Shown: positions 11,801 through 18,929, numbered from the stretch's first letter. The stretch: DNA of 51,215 nucleotides from Clostridiaceae bacterium AF10-41 (GCA_027686065.1 JAQCTH010000019.1:1-51215); one strand, 5' to 3'. Notes: a model not told the origin generated them from the letters alone. Numbers and translations are program-made.

Positions 11801-12322
11801 TGTAATCCAGTTCCATAAAGACCATCCTCCATAATCTTTATTAGGTCTATTATAATTAACTTTAATATTAATTTTATCAAAGCTCTTATATAACGGTTCA
11901 TATACTATACTTTTAGGCTCTACATCATCACCACTATCTAGTTTCCCAGCTGTAATTACAATTTCGACTTCTCCTTTAGATAAGTCATATTTAACATCCT
12001 TTGTTGCTTTTGTTTCCCATTCACCTTTTTTTACTATTATTCCAAGTTCACCAGATGTAGGTACATTAATTACTGCATATACACCTTTTTTATCCCTATG
12101 TGTAAATTCAATTACATGCCCATCCTCATTTGGCCACCATGCCCAGATATTCCATCCAGTATACTCACTATCTTCTTTAAAGAATCTAACTTTAACCGTT
12201 TGACTTTCAGTAATTTCTGCTTTCACTACATTATTAGGTATAGGCATTAATGTTAGACAAAATAGTATAAGTGTAAAGATGCTAAATTTAGCTTTGTGTT
12301 TTAAAATACTTTTTCCCCTCAT
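5876..12322 (-). CDS. Cell-wall-anchored amylopullulanase (GH13, multidomain)
   Basis: A 2148-residue secreted enzyme expected to cut alpha-1,4 and/or alpha-1,6 links in starch, glycogen or pullulan. Visible order: signal peptide 1-36; two CBM41 (PUD) starch-binding modules about 42-130 and 150-250; two X25-like modules about 275-490; a CBM34-like N-domain; the GH13 barrel about 640-1270. The four GH13 motifs are present: ADGVFNHVGDD, GWRLDVAPD (nucleophile D985), LGEEWG (acid/base E1024) and DSHDT (H1088, D1089). Then come Fn3 (1282-1370), an Ig-like domain, Fn3 (1503-1590), a CBM20-like module (IYIAGDLNGWN), an Ig-like domain, BIg2 (1832-1915), and LPATG at 2113-2117 with a hydrophobic segment and KKK tail, the signal for sortase anchoring. 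AGGAGG precedes the start. CcpA-like sites lie upstream. Family is clear; the balance of 1,4 and 1,6 activity cannot be read from sequence. Confidence 0.93.
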   Translation of the reverse strand: MRGKSILKHKAKFSIFTLILFCLTLMPIPNNVVKAEITESQTVKVRFFKEDSEYTGWNIWAWWPNEDGHVIEFTHRDKKGVYAVINVPTSGELGIIVKKGEWETKATKDVKYDLSKGEVEIVITAGKLDSGDDVEPKSIVYEPLYKSFDKINIKVNYNRPNKDYGGWSLWNWITEGATGVEGIFDKDNEFGCETTVSYTGITNSSKTIGTKGKYGNWEKQDSFERIIDLAYLDYNGNLEVYYKQDDPKTYYVKPSLIEENPIVVDELINQPGGKSKWCVAGNFQGWNPSNPETQLKHLVDNFYEYSTVLPAGKHEFKIIKNGNWDDNPFSNNGNNFVLDLTEKTKVNFYVNEELNEARINIAGVDGLPQYIPQLNNEKWPRLVGDIQKIFAEGEWSPENAKQMFVDYNFDGSVYKLQRNLPVGRFEAKVAFGANWNESYGAEDGGNLLVNTLDSSDVVFEINYKGNKILTHNYKPTEGAFDGLINKSAIKFDSRSITYKKPFGAIKEESEDLTLRIGVAKDDVQVAKVELIDGNGVAKSYDMRKATTIGEIDYYEVIISKVDFNNIGIWGYKFILVDGKTKIEYGDDGLSGGIGTTADEGVLPYNLTVYDKDYKTPDWMKGSVVYQIFPDRFFDGNKENNRAKLLDGYRGYIGTDGTLKSYELQYYDGGVTNDPSPSQVWGSWNDYPENPRHATPENKPYYPNSRTDNIWTNEFYGGDIQGIQEKLDYLKSIGITAIYLNPVAWAASNHKYDATDYKSLDPMFGQPIYNKVGDATSGLNYEATRAASDRIYQAFAKVAEEKGIKLIADGVFNHVGDDSIYFDRYEKYPEIGAYEYWRKVWDKVNTGKSQEKAEKEVVKEFENIKNPLTGKSYSYPEDFKFTTWFKVENKWVIRDKDGNLLDAKDQHYSYEGWWGYDSLPVMEAKAPQEGDELAISGNHEWNNVDYRENVIGYDLTEMSDKEAQNSMEYAASQRWIWMGARGWRLDVAPDVSTSTWQKFREAVKSTTGRLDVNGNIIDDPVILGEEWGVATHYLLGDQFDSVMNYQFRAALQNYVISGNSIDFNNALEAIRENYPKEAWQAMLNLVDSHDTIRNITKIDNPTWEEENTKIAPEASDNALKLQALTAIFQMGYAGAPTIYYGDEVGVTGTKDPDSRRTFPWERVSSVNGDYSGVGRYSDLFDAYKNAARVRNENVELFATGEIQTAYTADNVIAYARKSSEKGGLLVLNQSTEAKTIEADVTGFLPEGLNLKDELYGNVSADVKEGKVKITVPAQSGLMMVSTNNIVSVDKVSGLYGKAEQGKVTLTWNKVNGAEKYNIYRTNLEGEKAEKVGQEVSTSFVDETVVDGVRYYYYVTAVKDGGESEFSDSVTALPSFNIKSISVPNSVNDLIIGVGKKTEEITVNINIPGLTDNGEYKDKEIPNFEAKLMYYKDGTSRENANSTKLRYKGDSEDGSKIYYATFEPTEAGIYKYYAKATTNAGDSYTQSAETAMKAIMNSDSSTTPKAPVLDDILVESNRAKITWELDGINAEGFEIYRKEGNMEFIKIAVVDKASKEFIDFTVSNDKNYIYKVTAYDKFYNRSYSEEKAVTPTLVMVDVTLRLHIPNYTPATDDIYIAGDLNGWNAAGGRLTVPSGATSRDVVEYKFKMMAGKSIQYKYTRGSWSTEAFTSHKRIPNDTEDYGNFAYSSTDTNMKLTIKNQGGNSMIIDDYVLRWVDMPMMVSMPRISYGDDIEYETNEKKFTLKASVPYGVKFTVNNEDINELYTDAMDEYGNVYVEGIKLKPGMNEFKLHIEPTQETIDLPWYTDDGRASQATKTITMKINCTADPDEENPEEVKVTGVSLDKTTAELKINESLELKASILPSDATNKEVVWASSDEKIAKVDENGKITAVGEGKATITVTTKDGNFKATCEVTVKADNVNPNPVENVVEKIENPNGKNQIVIKNPSNEIKLEIKDIEAIKNGNGYLEIKNGENTIILPFSLIDKELLKEGSSIIFEMNVKEDATITAGIKGVKKVFELNLLIKNGDNIVKVHNFKNGVATITLKLSDEDLKGLNKGNLAVFYYDEETKTFKQIETTINGNEVTFKTSHFSKFIIAEKASNNGSNNGNINGGSLPATGGKNPIYPLAIGLIIVGCGIFFVFNKKKQYLN
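6786..6826 (-). repeat. 41-bp exact copy of BIg2-coding DNA (copy 2)
   Basis: Identical to bases 1-41 and in the same frame. It encodes the first residues of the BIg2 domain before the LPxTG region of the amylopullulanase. Confidence 0.9.
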
Positions 12323-12363
12323 AAAAATCCTCCTTTTTATATTAAATTATCAAAGACCACTTC

Positions 12364-12375
12364 GGAAACGTTTCC
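12364..12375. promoter_or_regulatory. cre-like palindrome (CcpA site candidate)
   Basis: GGAAACGTTTCC is a perfect 12-bp palindrome centred on CG, 42-53 bases before the amylopullulanase start codon. It matches 11 of 14 positions of a TGAAAACGTTTTCA-type cre site. Carbon-catabolite repression of a starch enzyme is expected, but binding is inferred. Confidence 0.6.
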
Positions 12376-12412
12376 ATTTTTAGTTTTATATATTTATTTC
12401 TATAATTTTTAT

Positions 12413-12426
12413 AGAAAACGCTTCCT
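12413..12426. promoter_or_regulatory. Second cre-like site (CcpA site candidate)
   Basis: AGAAAACGCTTCCT resembles the cre consensus around the central CG. It lies about 45 bases beyond the first site, so the pair may act together on the amylopullulanase promoter. Confidence 0.55.
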
Positions 12427-12592
12427 ATCCCAATTGTAATTCATCACCTTAAAACTTTCTATATATTTTGAATCTTTTGTATACTAATACAAATTTATAA
12501 TATATTTTACATATTTATAGAATCATTTACCATTTTATAATATTAATTTATATTCTTACAAAAATTTCTGACAACTTATTTTTTTTTACAGC

Positions 12593-12621
12593 TTGTCAAA
12601 TCGAAAAATATACTTCATAAT
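12593..12621 (+). promoter_or_regulatory. Sigma-A promoter of the symporter gene
   Basis: TTGTCA (12593-12598), 17 bases, CATAAT (12616-12621), 47 bases before the start codon. A TGACAA at 12569-12574 forms an inverted repeat with the -35 box and might be an operator arm. Confidence 0.65.
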
Positions 12622-12668
12622 AATATTATTATTATTATGAAAAGTTATTAAACTTAAGGAGGTTTTTT

Positions 12669-13973
12669 ATGCAAAAAAGTTTTACTTTAACAAAAAAGAT
12701 ATTTATTTCAATGTTCTTAGGTGCATTATTTGGAATTATTATCCAAAATATAGAATCTGACTTAATTAAAAATACTATTATCTTAAATGGTTTTGTAAAG
12801 GTTTTATCTAATCTTTTCTTAGCATCAATAAAAATGATGGTTGTTCCTCTTGTGTTTATTTCATTAACATGTGGTGCTGCTTCTATCGAAGATATAAAAA
12901 AACTTGGACGAGTTGGAGGAAAAGTATTTTTATTTTATCTTTCTACAACATGTGTTGCAATAACTATAGGTATACTATTTTCTATAGTTATAAAACCTGG
13001 TGTTGGTCTTGATATGTCTCATCTACTAATAAGTGAACCAACAATTTCGCAGGGTAATTCATTTATAGACATAATAATTGGAATAATTCCTACTAATCCC
13101 TTTAAATCTTTTGTAGATGGGGATATGCTTCAAGTAATTTTCTTTTCAATTTTATTAGGTTTATCTATAAGTATGGTAGGAGAAAAAGCAACTATAGTAA
13201 AAACTTTTTTTAATTCATTAAATGAAGTAATAATGAAATTTGTTCAAATAATAATGAATTTTGCTCCTTTTGGAGTATTTGCATTAATGACAAATACCTT
13301 TGCAACAATTGGATTTAATGCAATGATACCACTTATGAAATATATGATAGTTATACTTCTTTCACTATTAATACATTCAATTTTCATATATGGAGGTTTA
13401 TTTAAATTTTTTACTAAACTAAGTATGAAACCATTTTTAAAGAAATTTATTAAACCTGCTTCTATAGTTTTTTCAACTGCTTCAAGCAATTCTGCTTTAC
13501 CAGTTACTTTAAATGCTATGGATGAAATGGGTGTAGATAATTCTATTTCTTCATTTTCTATTCCTCTTGGCTCCACTATAAATATGGATGGTACTGCTAT
13601 AATGCAAGGGGTAGCTTCAATCTTCATTGCTCAAGTCTACAATGTTGACTTAAGCTTAACTAGCATTTTGACTATTATAGTAACAGCTACATTAGCTTCA
13701 ATTGGAACAGCAGGTGTTCCTGGTGTTGGTATGGTAATGCTTTCAATGGTACTTCAATCAGTAGGACTTCCAATAGAAGGCATAGGATTAATTCTTGGTA
13801 TAGATAGAATTTTAGATATGTGTAGAAGCACGGTTAATACAATGGGTGATTGCATATGTACTCTTATTGTAAGCAAATCAGAGAATTCTTTTAATGAGGA
13901 ACAATATTATTCTGATATAAGTAGTTCAGAAGATCTAAATGAGCTATGCGAAAATGCCGATAATTCTATTTAA
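12669..13973 (+). CDS. Dicarboxylate/amino acid:cation symporter (DAACS family)
   Basis: A 434-residue inner-membrane transporter of the GltP/GltT/DctA family, which imports glutamate, aspartate, C4-dicarboxylates or related substrates with Na+ or H+. The protein is hydrophobic throughout. Family signatures are the serine-rich re-entrant loop TASSNSALPVT (about 270-280) and the cation/substrate motif NMDGTAIMQ (about 303-311), followed by a glycine-rich second hairpin (ASIGTAGVPG) and a late RxxDMxRSTVNTMGD-like helix. AAGGAGG lies 7 bases before ATG. It has its own promoter and terminator, so it is probably monocistronic. The substrate cannot be fixed; family members for glutamate/aspartate, serine/threonine and cystine look alike. 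Confidence 0.93.
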   Translation: MQKSFTLTKKIFISMFLGALFGIIIQNIESDLIKNTIILNGFVKVLSNLFLASIKMMVVPLVFISLTCGAASIEDIKKLGRVGGKVFLFYLSTTCVAITIGILFSIVIKPGVGLDMSHLLISEPTISQGNSFIDIIIGIIPTNPFKSFVDGDMLQVIFFSILLGLSISMVGEKATIVKTFFNSLNEVIMKFVQIIMNFAPFGVFALMTNTFATIGFNAMIPLMKYMIVILLSLLIHSIFIYGGLFKFFTKLSMKPFLKKFIKPASIVFSTASSNSALPVTLNAMDEMGVDNSISSFSIPLGSTINMDGTAIMQGVASIFIAQVYNVDLSLTSILTIIVTATLASIGTAGVPGVGMVMLSMVLQSVGLPIEGIGLILGIDRILDMCRSTVNTMGDCICTLIVSKSENSFNEEQYYSDISSSEDLNELCENADNSI

Positions 13974-14030
13974 CATTGTATTTATTACGAAGCCTTAAAT
14001 AATTTTATTTACCTCATATTCTTGCTTATT

Positions 14031-14073
14031 AAATATTATTGGTAACTTTAGTTTCCGATAATATTTTTTTCTT
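14031..14073 (+). terminator. Rho-independent terminator of the symporter gene
   Basis: A 12-bp stem with one G-T pair (14031-14042 with 14055-14066) and a 12-base loop is followed by a T run to 14070. Confidence 0.8.
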
Positions 14074-14166
14074 ATAAGGGGATAATGTCGACTTCTTATA
14101 TTCATTTATAACATTGAACCTAATCAAAATTAAAAATTATTTTAATATTCTCTACTAAAATATTTA

Positions 14167-14195
14167 TTGACAAGAATTTCTCTCATTGCTAAAAT
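14167..14195 (+). promoter_or_regulatory. Sigma-A promoter of speD-speE
   Basis: TTGACA (14167-14172), 17 bases, TAAAAT (14190-14195). This is the best promoter match in the window. Confidence 0.75.
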
Positions 14196-14217
14196 AATAT
14201 AGTTAGTATAGTTTAAC

Positions 14218-14244
14218 TTAAAGTTTACTATTACTAAACTTTAA
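14218..14244 (+). promoter_or_regulatory. Leader hairpin before the speD upstream ORF
   Basis: A perfect 10-bp stem (14218-14227 with 14235-14244) and 7-base loop CTATTAC sit 10 bases before the AGGAGG of the small ORF. A short T run (14247-14253) follows, so it could be an attenuator or simply a stabilising hairpin. AU-only stems of this length are not rare here. Confidence 0.4.
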
Positions 14245-14263
14245 TATGTTTTTAGGAGGTTTC

Positions 14264-14314
14264 ATGAGCGAAGCATTTTTGCTAATTAAATATCTATCTA
14301 TTGGATGGAATTAA
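14264..14314 (+). CDS. 16-codon upstream ORF / candidate leader peptide of speD
   Basis: ATG at 14264 is preceded by a perfect AGGAGG (14254-14259, spacer of 4 bases). The ORF encodes MSEAFLLIKYLSIGWN and stops with TAA at 14312, 24 bases before the speD ATG. The speD gene has its own GGAGGG site, so the small ORF is not needed to reach it. I do not recognise the peptide. Its place inside the transcript, its strong ribosome site and the polyamine gene downstream suggest a regulatory leader peptide, by analogy with the speFL leader of enterobacteria and the uORF of eukaryotic AdoMet decarboxylase. The function is inference; chance is possible for an ORF this short. Confidence 0.5.
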   Translation: MSEAFLLIKYLSIGWN

Positions 14315-14338
14315 ATTTATAATTTTGGAGGGATTTTT

Positions 14339-14758
14339 ATGAAAATTGAACAACTTGGAAGACACATTTTAGTGGAATATTATAACTGTGACAAGGAAAT
14401 CTTAAAGGATCATTCTATTATAGAAGAGCATATGAAAGAAGCTGCTATTGCTTCAAATGCTACAATAGTTACTAGTTGTTTCCACAAATTTAATCCCTGG
14501 GGAGTAAGCGGTGCCGTTATAATCCAGGAATCTCATCTTACAATTCATACATGGCCTGAATATGGTTATGCATCAGTAGATCTTTTTACATGTGGTGATA
14601 CTGTTAATCCTTGGCTTGCATTTAAATATCTTGAAGATGCACTAAAAGCTGAAAGAAGTGAATCTACTGAAGTTGCAAGAGGCTTAGTCGATAAAGTTAA
14701 GACCTTTTCCAACGGAGCATATGACAATATTCAAGTAAAACATAAAATGGAGGGTTAA
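14339..14758 (+). CDS. speD: S-adenosylmethionine decarboxylase proenzyme (Bacillus type)
   Basis: A 139-residue pyruvoyl enzyme that decarboxylates S-adenosylmethionine to supply the aminopropyl donor for spermidine. It belongs to the short class 1B type (about 125-140 residues, like B. subtilis SpeH). The self-cleavage site is visible as Glu64-Ser65 in ESHLTIHTWPE; Ser65 would become the pyruvoyl group. His70 and Cys85 (FTCGD) match the processing and proton-donor residues. GGAGGG lies 6 bases before ATG. speE follows 3 bases after the stop. No speA, speB or ornithine decarboxylase gene lies nearby, so putrescine must be made elsewhere or imported. Confidence 0.96.
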   Translation: MKIEQLGRHILVEYYNCDKEILKDHSIIEEHMKEAAIASNATIVTSCFHKFNPWGVSGAVIIQESHLTIHTWPEYGYASVDLFTCGDTVNPWLAFKYLEDALKAERSESTEVARGLVDKVKTFSNGAYDNIQVKHKMEG

Positions 14759-14761
14759 GAT

Positions 14762-15613
14762 ATGGATATGGAATTATGGTATACTGAAAACCAAACTCAA
14801 AATATAAATTTTTCTATGAAGGTTAAAAATCATTTGTATTCTGAACAAAGCCCATTTCAAAAGATTGATGTATTAGATACTTATGAATTTGGAAGAGTAC
14901 TTGTAATTGATAACTGGACAATGGTTACTGAAAAAGATGAATTTATTTATCATGAAATGATAACTCATGTAGCTATGGCTACTAATAAAAATATAAAGAA
15001 TGTGCTGGTAATAGGTGCTGGAGATGGCGGTACTGTTAGAGAATTAACAAGATATAATAATATTGAAAATATAGATATGGTTGAAATAGATGAAGCTGTT
15101 GTTAAAGCTTCAAAAGAGTTCTTACCTTTTACATCTTGTAAATTAGATGATGGAAGAGTTAACTTATTTTTCGAAGATGGGATTAAATTTGTTAAAGGTA
15201 AAGAAAATTTATATGATTTAATTATAATAGACTCTACCGATCCAATAGGACCTGGAGAGGGATTATTTACAACTGAATTTTATAAAGATTGTTTTGCCTC
15301 ATTAACAGAAAAGGGAATCTTAATAAATCAATGCGAAAGTCCTTACTATCCTCATAATTCAAAGGAAATGAAAAGATCCTTCAGTAAACTGAAAGGGATT
15401 TTCAATATTTGTGAGGCTTATCAATATCATATGCCTACTTATGCATCAGGTCATTGGATGTTTTGTTTTGCATCAAAAAAGATACACCCTTTAAAAGATT
15501 TTGATGCTGATAACTGGAAGTCTTTAAATTTATCAACTAAGTATTATAATACTGACTTACATATAGGTGCATTTATGCTTCCAAACTATGTTAAAGAGTT
15601 ATTGAATGATTAG
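14762..15613 (+). CDS. speE: Spermidine synthase
   Basis: A 283-residue aminopropyltransferase that joins the aminopropyl group of decarboxylated AdoMet to putrescine, giving spermidine and methylthioadenosine. The N-terminal beta domain starts ELWYTENQ. The Rossmann domain has GAGDGG (85-90), VEIDE (107-111) and the gate-loop region DSTDPIGPGEGL (157-168), then CESPYYP (191-197). The start at 14762 has GGAGGG 7 bases upstream, inside the end of speD. An in-frame ATG at 14768 would give MELWYTEN, closer to relatives, so the first two residues are uncertain. It is co-transcribed with speD and closed by a strong terminator. Confidence 0.96.
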   Translation: MDMELWYTENQTQNINFSMKVKNHLYSEQSPFQKIDVLDTYEFGRVLVIDNWTMVTEKDEFIYHEMITHVAMATNKNIKNVLVIGAGDGGTVRELTRYNNIENIDMVEIDEAVVKASKEFLPFTSCKLDDGRVNLFFEDGIKFVKGKENLYDLIIIDSTDPIGPGEGLFTTEFYKDCFASLTEKGILINQCESPYYPHNSKEMKRSFSKLKGIFNICEAYQYHMPTYASGHWMFCFASKKIHPLKDFDADNWKSLNLSTKYYNTDLHIGAFMLPNYVKELLND

Positions 15614-15620
15614 TTAAGAT

Positions 15621-15660
15621 AAAAGCTTGTGTATTCTCCAATACATAAGCTTTTATTATT
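15621..15660 (+). terminator. Terminator of speD-speE
   Basis: A 15-bp stem (15621-15635 with 15640-15654, one G-T pair) with a 4-base loop CTCC ends in TTTTATTATT. It starts 7 bases after the speE stop. Confidence 0.9.
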
Positions 15661-15743
15661 TATATAATATTATTATATTATTTCACATTAGCCATAATTA
15701 AATCTATATTATAATAATATAGAAATGATTATAGAGGATTAAT

Positions 15744-16880
15744 ATGTATATAAAATCTACTAACTTGCAAAACAAAGAGCTTTCATTAACTGTCTATAAT
15801 AATACAGCACTGGTTAGTGAAACAAGAGAAGTTTCAAAAACTAAACCTGATTCTAATGCTTATGTTACCATTGAATATCTTGACATAAGTAAGTTTATAA
15901 ATGAAACATCTGTCATAGTATTAGGTGTGGATGACTTTGCAATGACTTTTAACTATATTTGCTGTAACACTAAAAATTCAAATTTAATGCCTTGTGATAA
16001 TTGTGATAATTTAGTGCCTAATTCAATTTTAATTAAGGGAACTGATAAAAAATTAGATGCTATTAGGTTAAGTTATCTTACTGATAATATAAGATGGTCT
16101 AGCAGTTATGTAATAATTCTACAAGAAGAAACCTTAGAAATTCACTGTTGGTTTAATCTTGTAAATAAATCTGGAATAGATTACAATAACACAACATTAA
16201 AAGTTATTGCTGGAGATGTTAATTTAGCTTATAAAAACTTATATCTAATTAATACTCCTATTCAATCTACAACTCTAGAAAGTGCCCTACCTAATACTGG
16301 AATTATTGATTACTATATTTATGCTATTCCTGGTAAATATTCTTTTCTTAATAATACGATAAAAAGAATTAAAAACTTCTTTAGGGACGGAATTAAATAT
16401 ACTAAACTTTATGATTTTGGATACGACTCCATAAATGCTAACATAGTAATTAAGTTTCAAAATACAACTGAAAACAATTTAGGAATTCCCCTTCCATCAG
16501 GTAGTATAAACTCCTATATTCAATATGGTGAAAGTTTAGAATTTGTTGGTGGTAGTTCTATAAAAGGTATTGCAAAAGATAGAGAAGTTTCTTTTATAAT
16601 GGGAAAAGCCTTTGATGTTACATCGCAGAGGAACTTAATTAATTTTCAAAAATATAAAGAGTATATGTTTAAACAGGTTCTTTATATAATAACTAATACA
16701 AAGGATGAAGCCGTTCCTATAAAAATATGTGAGCCAATTTTTGCTCCTTGGGAGATAGATTATTCTACTGATAAATATGATACTGACGCTAATGGTAATC
16801 CATGTTTTCAAACAACTATAGGGCCTAATTCTAAAAAAGAAATACTTTTTAATTATAAATATGACGTCAGATCTACTTAA
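15744..16880 (+). CDS. DUF4139-like beta-sandwich protein, function unknown
   Basis: 378 residues with AGAGGA 6 bases before ATG. The central part (about 108-260) resembles the DUF4139 domain: YLTDNIRWSSSYVI (111-124), then WFNLVNKSGIDYNNTTLKVIAGDVN-like text, which is the most typical signature. The coiled-coil DUF4140 part usually found before DUF4139 is missing, and the protein is shorter than the typical 450-600 residues. No signal peptide or membrane segment is visible, so it looks cytoplasmic. Cys73, Cys74, Cys84 and Cys87 form a CC-x9-CxxC cluster that could bind a metal. It has no operon partner. Family assignment is by pattern memory, and no biochemical role is known to me. Confidence 0.7.
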   Translation: MYIKSTNLQNKELSLTVYNNTALVSETREVSKTKPDSNAYVTIEYLDISKFINETSVIVLGVDDFAMTFNYICCNTKNSNLMPCDNCDNLVPNSILIKGTDKKLDAIRLSYLTDNIRWSSSYVIILQEETLEIHCWFNLVNKSGIDYNNTTLKVIAGDVNLAYKNLYLINTPIQSTTLESALPNTGIIDYYIYAIPGKYSFLNNTIKRIKNFFRDGIKYTKLYDFGYDSINANIVIKFQNTTENNLGIPLPSGSINSYIQYGESLEFVGGSSIKGIAKDREVSFIMGKAFDVTSQRNLINFQKYKEYMFKQVLYIITNTKDEAVPIKICEPIFAPWEIDYSTDKYDTDANGNPCFQTTIGPNSKKEILFNYKYDVRST

Positions 16881-16881
16881 A

Positions 16882-16924
16882 ATATAAGGTACTATAGAAT
16901 TAAATTTTCTATAGTACCTTATAT
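16882..16924. terminator. Bidirectional terminator between convergent genes
   Basis: A perfect 18-bp stem (16882-16899 with 16907-16924) and a 7-base loop lie between the DUF4139-like gene and the chemoreceptor stop at 16928. Confidence 0.85.
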
Positions 16925-16927
16925 ACA

Positions 16928-18655
16928 TTATTCCTTTATTTTGAATATATCTATTGAAATATTTAAGTTATCAGAACTTTCCATGGCCTTATTTGTATTA
17001 ATCATAGTTTCATCTGATTTATTGCTGGCATCAACAATTTTGTTAGATATATTTGTTATTCCATTACTTCCTTCTATTGTTGCCTTAGAGACTCCATCCA
17101 TAATATCTGATATTTCCTTTATGGATATTAATAAATCACTAGAAATTTTATTAAATTCACGTACAATACTATCTATTAATTCACCATCATTTCTGTAAGT
17201 TTCCGTAACTGTTATCATATTTGAAAATTCTTTTTGTAAATCCTCATCCATAAATTTTATTAAATTATTAGAGCCATTAATAAGACTATTAACTGCAGTT
17301 GATATATCATTTCCAGTTTCCTTTATCTTTATTACAGACTCCTTAGAAGCTTCTGCTAGCTTTCTTATTTCTTCTGCTACAACTGAAAATCCTCTCCCTG
17401 CTTCACCAGCTCTTGCAGCTTCTATAGATGCATTTAAGGCCAAAAGATTTGTTTGTTCTGTAATTTCTATTATTATTTCAGATAATTCATAAATCTTATT
17501 AATTACCTTAGTTTTATCTATTGCCTCTTTTAATGACATTTTAGAATTGTATAAGATATTATTTGTATTTTCTAGTCCTAAACTAACAGAACTTTTATTA
17601 TCTAACGCCCTTTTACTTATCTCGCCTGCTATCTCTGCTCCTTCATTTGCCTTGTTGGCAATTGATTCTATAGATGATTCAATATTCTTAATTGAATGAT
17701 CTATTTCTTGTGTTGATGCAGAAGTTTCTTCCATTACTGCTGTTATTTCCTCTGAAGTTGCTGCAATATTTTCCAATGAATCATTTAGATTATTCATATT
17801 ATCATTTATATTTATTATAGAAACTTCTGTATTCTTTGATTGTATTTTAACATTTTTTATCAGATTGCTTAAGGAACCTTGTATTGTTCCTATATACTTT
17901 AAGATAATTCCAAGTTCATCTCTTCTATTTGAAATTTTCTTATCAATTCCTCTTGAAAAGTCTCCTTTTGATATTTCTTCCATTTCTCTTACTGCTAATT
18001 TTAATGGCTTGACAATATTTTGAGTTATAATAGCCGCTGCTATTATTCCAATGAAGAATACTGCTATAATACAAGCAAGTAGTAATGCTATTAATTTATC
18101 TACAGCTTCTTTGTTTTCTATTTTTATATTTTCTGCTAAGGTGTTCGTATAATTTGAAAGTTTATTTAATTCATATCTAAAACCTTCACCTAAGTTTATT
18201 TCTATTTCTTCTAATTTCTTTTTGGATTCACTTTCATTTCCAGACAAAGCTAAATCAATAACTTTTTTTTGTTCTGCTCTGTATGAATTTAATTTAGTCT
18301 CTAATCCTATTATTGCCTTGCTTGTATTATCATCAATATATATATTTTTATAATTGCTAAAACTTTCATTAAACTTTTCTTCACTTTTTATTATTTTCTC
18401 GTGTTCTTCTTTTTGATATTCCTTATTATTACTATTTAAAATCATCTTATAAATGCTTGCTTCAATACTTCTTTCTTCGTTTATACTATTATTTAAATTT
18501 AATACAGATAAGAAGTTCTCATTATACATTTTTTGCATTCTTTCGTCAGCTTTATTAATTTGAAATATACCAATTCCACCAATAATAAGCATCATTAATG
18601 TCAAGGTAGTAGTTAATATAAATATTTTTACTCTAACCTTTAAATTTTTAATCAT
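16928..18655 (-). CDS. Methyl-accepting chemotaxis protein
   Basis: A 575-residue membrane chemoreceptor that passes signals to CheA/CheW. Order: TM1 about 9-30; an extracellular four-helix-bundle (4HB_MCP) sensor about 31-187 with charged helices; TM2 about 188-212; HAMP about 213-265; a long coiled-coil signalling domain to the C-terminus. The hairpin tip is nearly canonical: [19 protein letters not shown] followed by [16 protein letters not shown]. The C-terminus ends in IFKIKE with no CheR-binding pentapeptide. The ribosome site is GAGGTGG. It stands alone, without che genes nearby, so it feeds a system encoded elsewhere. The ligand is unknown. Confidence 0.96.
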   Translation of the reverse strand: MIKNLKVRVKIFILTTTLTLMMLIIGGIGIFQINKADERMQKMYNENFLSVLNLNNSINEERSIEASIYKMILNSNNKEYQKEEHEKIIKSEEKFNESFSNYKNIYIDDNTSKAIIGLETKLNSYRAEQKKVIDLALSGNESESKKKLEEIEINLGEGFRYELNKLSNYTNTLAENIKIENKEAVDKLIALLLACIIAVFFIGIIAAAIITQNIVKPLKLAVREMEEISKGDFSRGIDKKISNRRDELGIILKYIGTIQGSLSNLIKNVKIQSKNTEVSIININDNMNNLNDSLENIAATSEEITAVMEETSASTQEIDHSIKNIESSIESIANKANEGAEIAGEISKRALDNKSSVSLGLENTNNILYNSKMSLKEAIDKTKVINKIYELSEIIIEITEQTNLLALNASIEAARAGEAGRGFSVVAEEIRKLAEASKESVIKIKETGNDISTAVNSLINGSNNLIKFMDEDLQKEFSNMITVTETYRNDGELIDSIVREFNKISSDLLISIKEISDIMDGVSKATIEGSNGITNISNKIVDASNKSDETMINTNKAMESSDNLNISIDIFKIKE

Positions 18656-18691
18656 ATATCCACCTCGCTAACATTTTTGTATTACAATTTA

Positions 18692-18720
18692 ATTATCCAA
18701 TAATTTATATTTTTAGTCAA
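18692..18720 (-). promoter_or_regulatory. Candidate promoter of the chemoreceptor gene
   Basis: On the minus strand TTGACT (18715-18720), 17 bases, GATAAT (18692-18697), 37 bases before the start codon. It is a sigma-A pattern; no flagellar sigma-D type promoter was seen. Confidence 0.55.
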
Positions 18721-18879
18721 AATATAAATTATATATTGTCAAAACTTTATAATAATTGTCAATATACTATATGAAAAAGTTAACATTTGCAAATTTGATT
18801 TTAATTGCTTTCCATAAATTAATATAATCTTAAATATATTCAATTATTTATACTACTACAAGTTTAGATAATAAAAGTA

Positions 18880-18908
18880 AAAAATAAACAGAGCTATAAA
18901 AATAGCTC
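18880..18908 (-). terminator. Terminator of nrdG
   Basis: A 7-bp stem GAGCTAT/ATAGCTC (18891-18897 with 18902-18908) and loop AAAA is followed on the minus strand by a T-rich tract (TTTATTTTTT). Confidence 0.75.
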
Positions 18909-18929
18909 CATTTATCTACCGTAAAATTA

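Larger units (their letters stand above)
12323..12668. other. Divergent intergenic region between amylopullulanase and symporter
   Basis: It holds two CcpA-like operators near the amylopullulanase side, a good promoter for the symporter, and AT-rich filler with an AAT-type triplet run at about 12616-12640. No ORF or RNA gene was seen. Confidence 0.7.
13974..14338 (+). other. Intergenic leader region upstream of speD
   Basis: In order it holds the symporter terminator, a consensus-like promoter, a 10-bp hairpin, and a 16-codon ORF with its own ribosome site before speD. The untranslated leader from the predicted start point (about 14202) to speD is roughly 137 bases, long enough for translational control. 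Confidence 0.7.

Noticed and set aside
12616..12640. Triplet (AAT/ATT) run as a variable repeat controlling the symporter
   Set aside because: The run is short and imperfect and overlaps the promoter -10 only at its edge; no evidence of length variation.
13244..13627. A 127-codon minus-strand frame inside the symporter gene
   Set aside because: It is the exact antisense of conserved symporter motifs and has no start signal.
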